From the NCBI RefSeq assembly GCF_029227915.1, contig NC_079886.1:16470501-16530500 (forward strand): a DNA stretch of 60,000 nucleotides, given 5' to 3'. The DNA comes from Hydractinia symbiolongicarpus. Lineage: Eukaryota; Cnidaria; Hydrozoa; Anthoathecata; Hydractiniidae. The notes beneath the pieces were generated by a model. It worked only from the letters and a program-made list of their open reading frames with translations. It searched no databases and was not told where the DNA came from. Within the stretch, counting starts at the first letter, position 1. The number at the start of each line of letters is the position of its first letter. The position numbers were made by a program, and so were the translations under genes. Positions 54,401 to 60,000 of this stretch are shown here, piece after piece.

Positions 54401-57346
54401 GAAGGAAGAAGGTACATAAATTTCAAAATAAGTTGTTCGTTATTTGTAATTTTGACAAAAAGTATAGAAAATTATTTATTCCAGGTAAATGAAACAAAAT
54501 ATGAATGACAAATTTATAGATTTCTATTACATAACATTAACTATTTTTAACTAACTATTTTTGATTATTTTAGGTAATATCAGGCCCAGCAGGACAACAA
54601 CAAAAAGCTGTGTCTCCATTTCAACAACTCAATGTGGAGAAACTGGGTCTTGAAGTAAATTACAGAAACCTTGACCGTGACTTACCAGTTCATCAAAAGT
54701 TGCACAAAAAGGACCTTGAACAGCTACTAAAAAATCATTTGACAGGTTAGGGCTATTTTATTTTTGATAAACTAAAATAACTTTTGCAAATTTTGGCCTT
54801 TTTCGCAAAAGTTTTATATAAGTTGATGTTAGTTGATATTTGTCTGAAAATTGTTCTACAAATAAAGCAAAAGAAAATCAGATATGTTGAGGAAAATTGA
54901 AAAGCATAAAAACAATTCTGATTTTATTTTCAAAATTACACTCATTAAAATTTATAAATTCAGTCAACAATTTTTTTTAAAGGAATTATCCGTGTTCCAG
55001 CTCTTTGCTTTGGAAATGAACATAGTACAATGGAGTCCTTGAATCTTGCTAATTATGAAGTGATGCCGATTGAACCACTGCATGATTGTAAAGGACATAT
55101 CAAGAATTTGTGGGATGTTTTGCATGAAGTGTTGACACCTCAAGAGAATAAAATTTTTCAACAGTCCCTAGATGCCACATATGGTTCGAAGGACAAGGTG
55201 AGAGGATCTGACTATCGGCTGTCATCAATAGTTGTTTACCAATCAATGCAAAGCACTTGCAGAAAGGAAATCAAAGAGTTGTTGTACACATTGATGGAGC
55301 TAGTTCGGTTATCATATCTTAAATCCCAAAAAAGGTCCCCACGAATTATTCTACGATTACATAATATTAGTTTCCAGCATGCCATGTTGTGCCAAGATCT
55401 GTTTGGGCATAATTTAAAGTCAATGTCTACACAAAAGCTTTATGGCATTTATTATCATGGCTTGACAACACATTTAGCAGAAGTATCGAGAATTATCTCA
55501 CCAAGCTCCTTACACACAGAGAATGAAGAACAGCTATTCAGCAAAATTAATCAAATAAGTTTGAGAACATCAGCCAGATCCTTAGAATCCATACGTGATA
55601 ATAGCATCATCCGTATTCAAGCTGAACAGAAATTTATTGCCAAAGAATGTTCTAGAAAATCAACTAACACATCTAAAATATCGAAATTTTCAGAGAGTGT
55701 ACTTGGTAAGTCTAAAATATCTGTTTCTACTGGCTTTCTAATTCATGTTGGCATTCAGAAATTGCTGAGACGAATGTCCACATGAAAACAAAAGTTTTCA
55801 ATTCACATTGGCAAATATTTAACTGTTATTTGTGTACTGCAGCATTTGGCCGCAAAACAAATATAAATTGCAAATGTCGAACACGAGTTTGCCAACGCAA
55901 AACAGGAAAATGTCATTTTACGTAGGCAATGTTCTGTCGTCATGGAATAAACTGAAACAGAAAGGCTGTTCTATGTGATAATTAAATATATTTTGAAGTG
56001 CTTGACTTAATAAAAAGTCTGGTTTGATATTCAAACATTAATCTTTCTAATTTTGTTTAAAATTTTAACATGTGATAAAAAGTGTATGATTGTCATTTTG
56101 TTTCGAAATAAACTTTTTTGAATTTTCAGATGAGAAAAGAAGTTGTTTTAACATTAACTTACCTCTACGGAAATATCAGGCACACTTGGAAAGAATTGCA
56201 GATTTTTTGCTCTATGGTAATGGTGTTTGGTGGCATAGAGAAAATGATATTATCATATTTCATGATGGAAAAGAGGATGATGATTTCAGAGTTGAAGGGC
56301 CTTTGATGACAAATTTCAAACAAGACAACCTGCAATCAGTAGCAAAAGATGTAGAAGCTTGTTGGAAGAAATGCGTTGATCGTGGTATTGAATTGCCAAT
56401 CACAAAGATAAATACTTTCGACGAAAATGGAGATTTAATAGAATGCAAGGCACTTGAAGAAGTAAGTAATACGTCATTCTTGGCTTACTGTCTGTAGGAT
56501 GGGTATATTAATAGCCCCCAACTCAAATTCCTCTGTATCAAGTCTATTTCTACACTTTCTTACCCAATTATCCTCCTTCATTCTTGCAAGTGTCCTAACC
56601 AACTTAATCTACTTATATCTGGACAACATCTATCTTTAATTCTACAGATACCTAGCCTGCTTCTTAGCTCATATGAACTCTTTCTTACTCTCAGACTGGC
56701 GTTACAAATCCAAAAGCAAACATAACAAGTAATATCAAACTGATGATAATGCAGAATATGATAATGCGTATATATCACATGATAATAATGAAGAGATAGA
56801 AATGGAGATAGATATCACATTAGAACAGCAACCTTCCTTATTGGATTTAGAAGTTGACCAAGCTGTTCATTTTGAGAAAGAAACATCAAACACAATTACA
56901 TTGGAACAACAACCTTGCATAGCTGACTCAGTTACTAATCCTAAAAAAACTGCAGAAAATAGTAAGTTGGAAAAGATCTGTAGAGACAGACAGACGAAAG
57001 CTGACCAAAACCCAATTCTTGAATCAGGTGTATGCAAGAACATAATGTATGTTCTTGGCTATTCAGATAAATTGAAGGACTTCGACCGTCATCATATGTC
57101 ATATAAGCTGACTAAAAGTGAACATTCAAGAAAAAAATGTAGAGCATTTATCATTCATTTTCGTGAAAAAGTGATGGCTGTTCAGCATGAAGCAGAAAAA
57201 GCTACGAAAGATTGGGAAAAAGACTTCATAGCAAAAAATTTTAAGATGCCGAATACAGAAGAGCTTAAATCAAATAAAATTTACATGGAGAAATATAAAT
57301 TAAATTACCACGCCAAAAAAATTCTTGAACAATGGACAAATATTTA
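51470..57346 (+). CDS. Large transposase-like protein of the 7.35-kb element
   Basis: Nine exons join in phase to 1044 codons: 51470-52355, 52769-52908, 53024-53183, 53471-53860, 53991-54173, 54266-54411, 54574-54745, 54983-55705, 56130-56461. The N-terminus is basic with an Asn/Thr-rich linker. Exon 3 has a HTH-like INYSDLARKYHI...GNTVVKEFL. Exons 5-6 hold RFFHGDHPEIQYESGN..GGNFPCLCGC, possibly a Cys zinc knuckle. Exon 8 holds EPLHDCKGHIKNL, KLYGIYYHGLTTH and SLHTENEEQLFSKI. I recall this motif order from unannotated proteins of cnidarian and lancelet genomes. The last part (ATG 56802 to 57346, about 181 aa with GVCKNIMYVLGYSDKLKDF and charged helices) is open, but no acceptor joins it in frame: a TAA at 56730 blocks the obvious one. 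Either a splice was missed or there is a frameshift. Role as transposase is inferred from position between TIRs. Confidence 0.65.
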
Positions 57347-58282
57347 GTTTTTCAGCAAAAGGATCAATATGCGCTTTTAAATTTTAAGAAGCATATTTTT
57401 CAACAAATTAGCCAGAGCTAGCTAAAATAAAAACATTTGATATATATATATATACAAAACTTTTTTTCTGATACGTTTCGTATGGGAAATGTATTTTTAT
57501 ATTATTGTGGATCATCATTTTGCACAAACGAAAAAACAAGAACAACACGAGAAGGAAATTAATACCTTTAAAAAGATATCAAAGTATTTGTTGTTGCTTT
57601 GACGGGCTTAATACGCAATAATCTTGTATTGTGCAAAACTTAGAAGAAATAGCTAGCTAGCTAACAGTCTTAAAAAGGTCCATTTTTACAATCCATTATG
57701 TGGGTTATATATCTGCACCCTAAATCAAGAGAATACTAGCTAAACTGCTTTTCTAATTAAGCTACTCTTTCGTACAGAGGTAGGATTTGCACCCACAACT
57801 ATTTAGCTAAGTAATCTGCAGTGATCTAAGAACTACATAAACAGTTTAATTTCTTGACTAACTGTTTTTATATTGTATATATCTATCTATGTATATATCT
57901 ATGTATATAACAGCCAGAAAGGCTATGTATAGCTCTGACAGTTACAAAGTTTAGGTAAACACTTCCAGAAATATATAGCTAGCTTTTGCTATAGCTACTA
58001 TATATATAATTTTGACAGGTAGCTATAGGCAAATAGAATATAGAAAATTTCAAATATATAGAATAAATAATATTACAAACCTTGTTTTTACTGCGTGATC
58101 ACAAATACCTTAACAGCCAAATGTATGGTACAACCAACCATTTCTGTCAACACAAAAACACAAAAATGGCGGCACCTTCTTGTCTTCTTCACAAACTTGA
58201 AACGACAAAAAGCACGTCAGATAGCAAAACGCGGTAGACGATTATGATAAAACGCGGTATACCCGTGTTTTACCCGAAATAA
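57347..58282. other. 3' non-coding part of the 7.35-kb element
   Basis: AT-rich with short TATA and CTATCTATGTA simple stretches; no gene recognised. The last about 100 bp before the TIR is richer in CGCGGTA-type words (two copies of AAAACGCGGTA). Confidence 0.5.
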
Positions 58283-58312
58283 TTGGAGACTGTCCGTAAG
58301 TTGCCCGAGTAG
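58283..58312. repeat. Right terminal inverted repeat of the 7.35-kb element
   Basis: TTGGAGACTGTCCGTAAGTT and ten further bases, exact reverse complement of the left end. Confidence 0.95.
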
Positions 58313-59801
58313 ATACCCCATTAACAACGCTATTATCACACACGCACTGCTACCATTCGAACCGTTCAATTTACTTTGACAACACGTTTCAGGTAAAAAA
58401 ACATTTTGACAACCATTACGGATGATTGTATGACAATCATCAAATTTGTAACGCATTGCCAATTCATCACCGCAATTAACAATGAAATCTCTGGTGATAT
58501 TTACATCATCTTGATCAATTATATTTTCTAGCTCTTCAGGCTCGTCAACATCTTCTACATCGCCAAAATCTTCTACGCCATCGCCACCTTCTTCTACGCC
58601 ATCTCCACCTTCTTCTTCCACCGAATGGCTAATTTTGCTAGAATCAATATCCAGAAAATTGGTCGGTGTACATCCAGTGGAATCAATGATCGACCGGAAA
58701 TCTTCAATTGCTTTTTCCATTTCATTGCGATAAAACCAAATACCAAGCCGCACAAGCATTAGTTCCCCTTTATACGATCGACGCTAAAGCAAAACCGAAA
58801 AACAAATTAATGAAATATCAATTCATCGAAGGGCCAGAAATTGTCAATAAACTTTTTCGTCTTAATAATTAATACTTATTTACACTACAATACAACAGTG
58901 GCAAAGTTTTGGCACGGAATTTTTTAATTACAATATGTACCCAATAAAAAAATGTGTTTTGGCGAGATTATTCATCCTGTGCAAATACAATATAACCAAG
59001 GTGGAACATACTTGTAACTCATTCGAAGAATATTCTTCCGTGATTTCATCTTCAGAAGGCTGCTCTTCCTCAGCGGATTGTATTTCAACAGAACTACCTT
59101 TTGCTCCTAATAAAAAAATATATCTAGATATCTAGATATATTTTATTGCATAATTAACACTACCTAAGGACAATTATACAAAAAATGTGGGTCTTACTGG
59201 TATGGTCCAATTTAGCAGTTAACATTGTTATTTTGTCATGGTAAAACTTCAAACAATTCTTCATTTCATTTTGTAATATACCACGTTCTTCTAGTAAGTG
59301 GTTTTGGCGAAGCCACTTTTCAACACATACACGTCTGTCAACAGCTACATAAAAAGTCAAACTCTGGCATACACTAAAGAATTTTAAAATATAAGCTGGG
59401 AATAAAAATTACCAAAATGAGCAATATAGTCTAGAGACGTGTATTTGACGTTGCTACAACGTATTAAAATACAAGAGCTCACACTGTGTAACCACAAACA
59501 ACTGCGGCATATATTTCTGAGACTAAATAGTTCCTAATACTATAAAAAAAATGATTGTATCCTTAAAAATGTATATGTGTTAAAGGGGACGTATAAAATG
59601 CGACCATTAACGTATACTCACCACTACCAGTATTTGAAACGTCATGCACGTTTTGCCAGGCGAAAACCCCTTTCTCACAGCTTTCGAAGACAGTTTTAAC
59701 ATTTAAACTGAACAGTAAACAGTATTCATCTAAAATATCCTTGATTTTCTTATTTACAGTTGCCTGCTTGCCTCTCATGACATGACGCCTCTTGCTTGTG
59801 T
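58313..59801 (-). pseudogene. KDZ-transposase-like C-terminus plus N-terminal half of Cys protease-like domain
   Basis: Minus-strand exons join in phase: 59801-59622 (KRRHVMRGKQATVNKKIKDI, ...YCLLFS..VKTVF, FAWQNV), 59344-59198 (VEKWLRQNHLLEERGILQNE followed by MKNCLKFYHDKI), 59106-59012 (acidic), and 58783 to the insertion at 58313. The first two resemble the C-terminal region of Kyakuja-Dileera-Zisupton transposases (a basic-helix/W segment, then R..EE..LLxxEM). The last has repeated EEGGDGVE acid blocks and then KLNGSNGSSACVIIALLMGY, a probable catalytic-Cys helix. The domain's His half lies beyond the inserted element at 50502-50959. The 5' part lies outside the window. The transposase call rests on remembered motifs. 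Confidence 0.55.
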
Positions 59802-60000
59802 CTATGTTAAAAATCATGATGATAAGACAAAGCAGTGAATTTGAATAAATTGATGTATAAATTATACAGCATGCAAAAATAAGCAAACTGGGATTGAGAA
59901 TTCCATAATCATGGCCTACGCAATTTTCCTCCGTCATAGATATTTCAATTTAAATATTCGCTTTAGATTAACCTTATTTTTACACAAATAAAAGGCGCAA
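59802..60000 (-). other. Intron or upstream part of the KDZ-like gene
   Basis: Precedes the exon ending at 59801 on the minus strand (acceptor TTAACATAG). The open frame continuing here is hydrophobic, AT-rich and probably intronic. Confidence 0.4.

Larger units (their letters stand above)
50960..58312 (+). mobile_element. 7353-bp DNA transposon with perfect 30-bp TIRs, multi-exon transposase-like gene
   Basis: The left end (50960-50989, starting CTACTCGGGCAACTTACGGA) and right end (58283-58312) are exact reverse complements over 30 bp. The element interrupts a minus-strand gene whose two halves remain on either side. It carries one large plus-strand gene (51470 to about 57346). A clean target duplication is not evident: the bases outside are GTA and ATA. 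Superfamily unassigned: the EPLHD.KGHIKNL motif faintly recalls CACTA/EnSpm transposases but the ends are not CACTA. Perfect ends and long open exons suggest a recent insertion. Confidence 0.85.

Noticed and set aside
50960-58312. Long terminal repeats or a virus-like element
   Set aside because: Ends are inverted, not direct, and no reverse transcriptase, integrase, capsid or polymerase motif was seen.

Overview
The window is AT-rich, with spliceosomal introns (GT-AG, often 80-500 bp), AATAAA signals, tRNA-headed SINEs, MITEs and DDE transposons. It therefore comes from an animal nuclear genome. LRR/EGF/GAIN adhesion GPCRs, an HRM-type class B GPCR, an intronless class A-like GPCR and ISL2EU-like elements fit an early-branching metazoan. 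My best guess is a cnidarian, possibly a hydrozoan; this is inference from gene content and composition. All exon coordinates come from reading splice sites and checking phase by hand.

Left part (1-37.7 kb) is a plus-strand cluster of five GPCR genes. The 3' end of a class B GPCR (25-1269) is followed by a complete tandem paralogue (5015-13308, 13 exons, about 470 aa). Next comes an internally deleted ISL2EU-like DNA transposon (15193-17356) with two convergent truncated genes: a SAP-like/SWIM protein, and a THAP/DDE transposase. Two tandem adhesion GPCRs follow (18471-23887, about 959 aa; 27502-33256, about 909 aa). Both have a signal peptide, LRRs, an EGF, a Ser/Thr stalk, GAIN/GPS and 7TM, and have matching intron phases. 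They share a nearly identical 119-bp tract over the tethered agonist and TM1. A single-exon class A-like GPCR lies at 36734-37642.

Middle part (37.7-50.1 kb) holds two inverted SINE copies, two long (AT)n microsatellites and an unrecognised multi-exon gene with a zinc ribbon (39981-41896). After that is a 15-exon gene (42664-46317, about 570 aa) with an OTU-like segment lacking its expected catalytic cysteine and a PHD-like Cys/His cluster; one intron carries a pogo/Tigger-like MITE. A 130-bp satellite array (47324-50096, about 21 copies) follows.

Right part (50.1-60 kb) is a nested structure. A minus-strand gene with a KDZ-transposase-like C-terminus and a Cys/His protease-like domain is split by a 7353-bp DNA transposon (50960-58312). 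That element has perfect 30-bp terminal inverted repeats and a large plus-strand multi-exon gene with about 1044 codons in nine phase-consistent exons. It contains conserved motifs (FFHGD...ESGN..GG, EPLHD.KGHIKNL) that I associate with an unannotated family in cnidarian and lancelet genomes. This is the best candidate in the window for a poorly described system.
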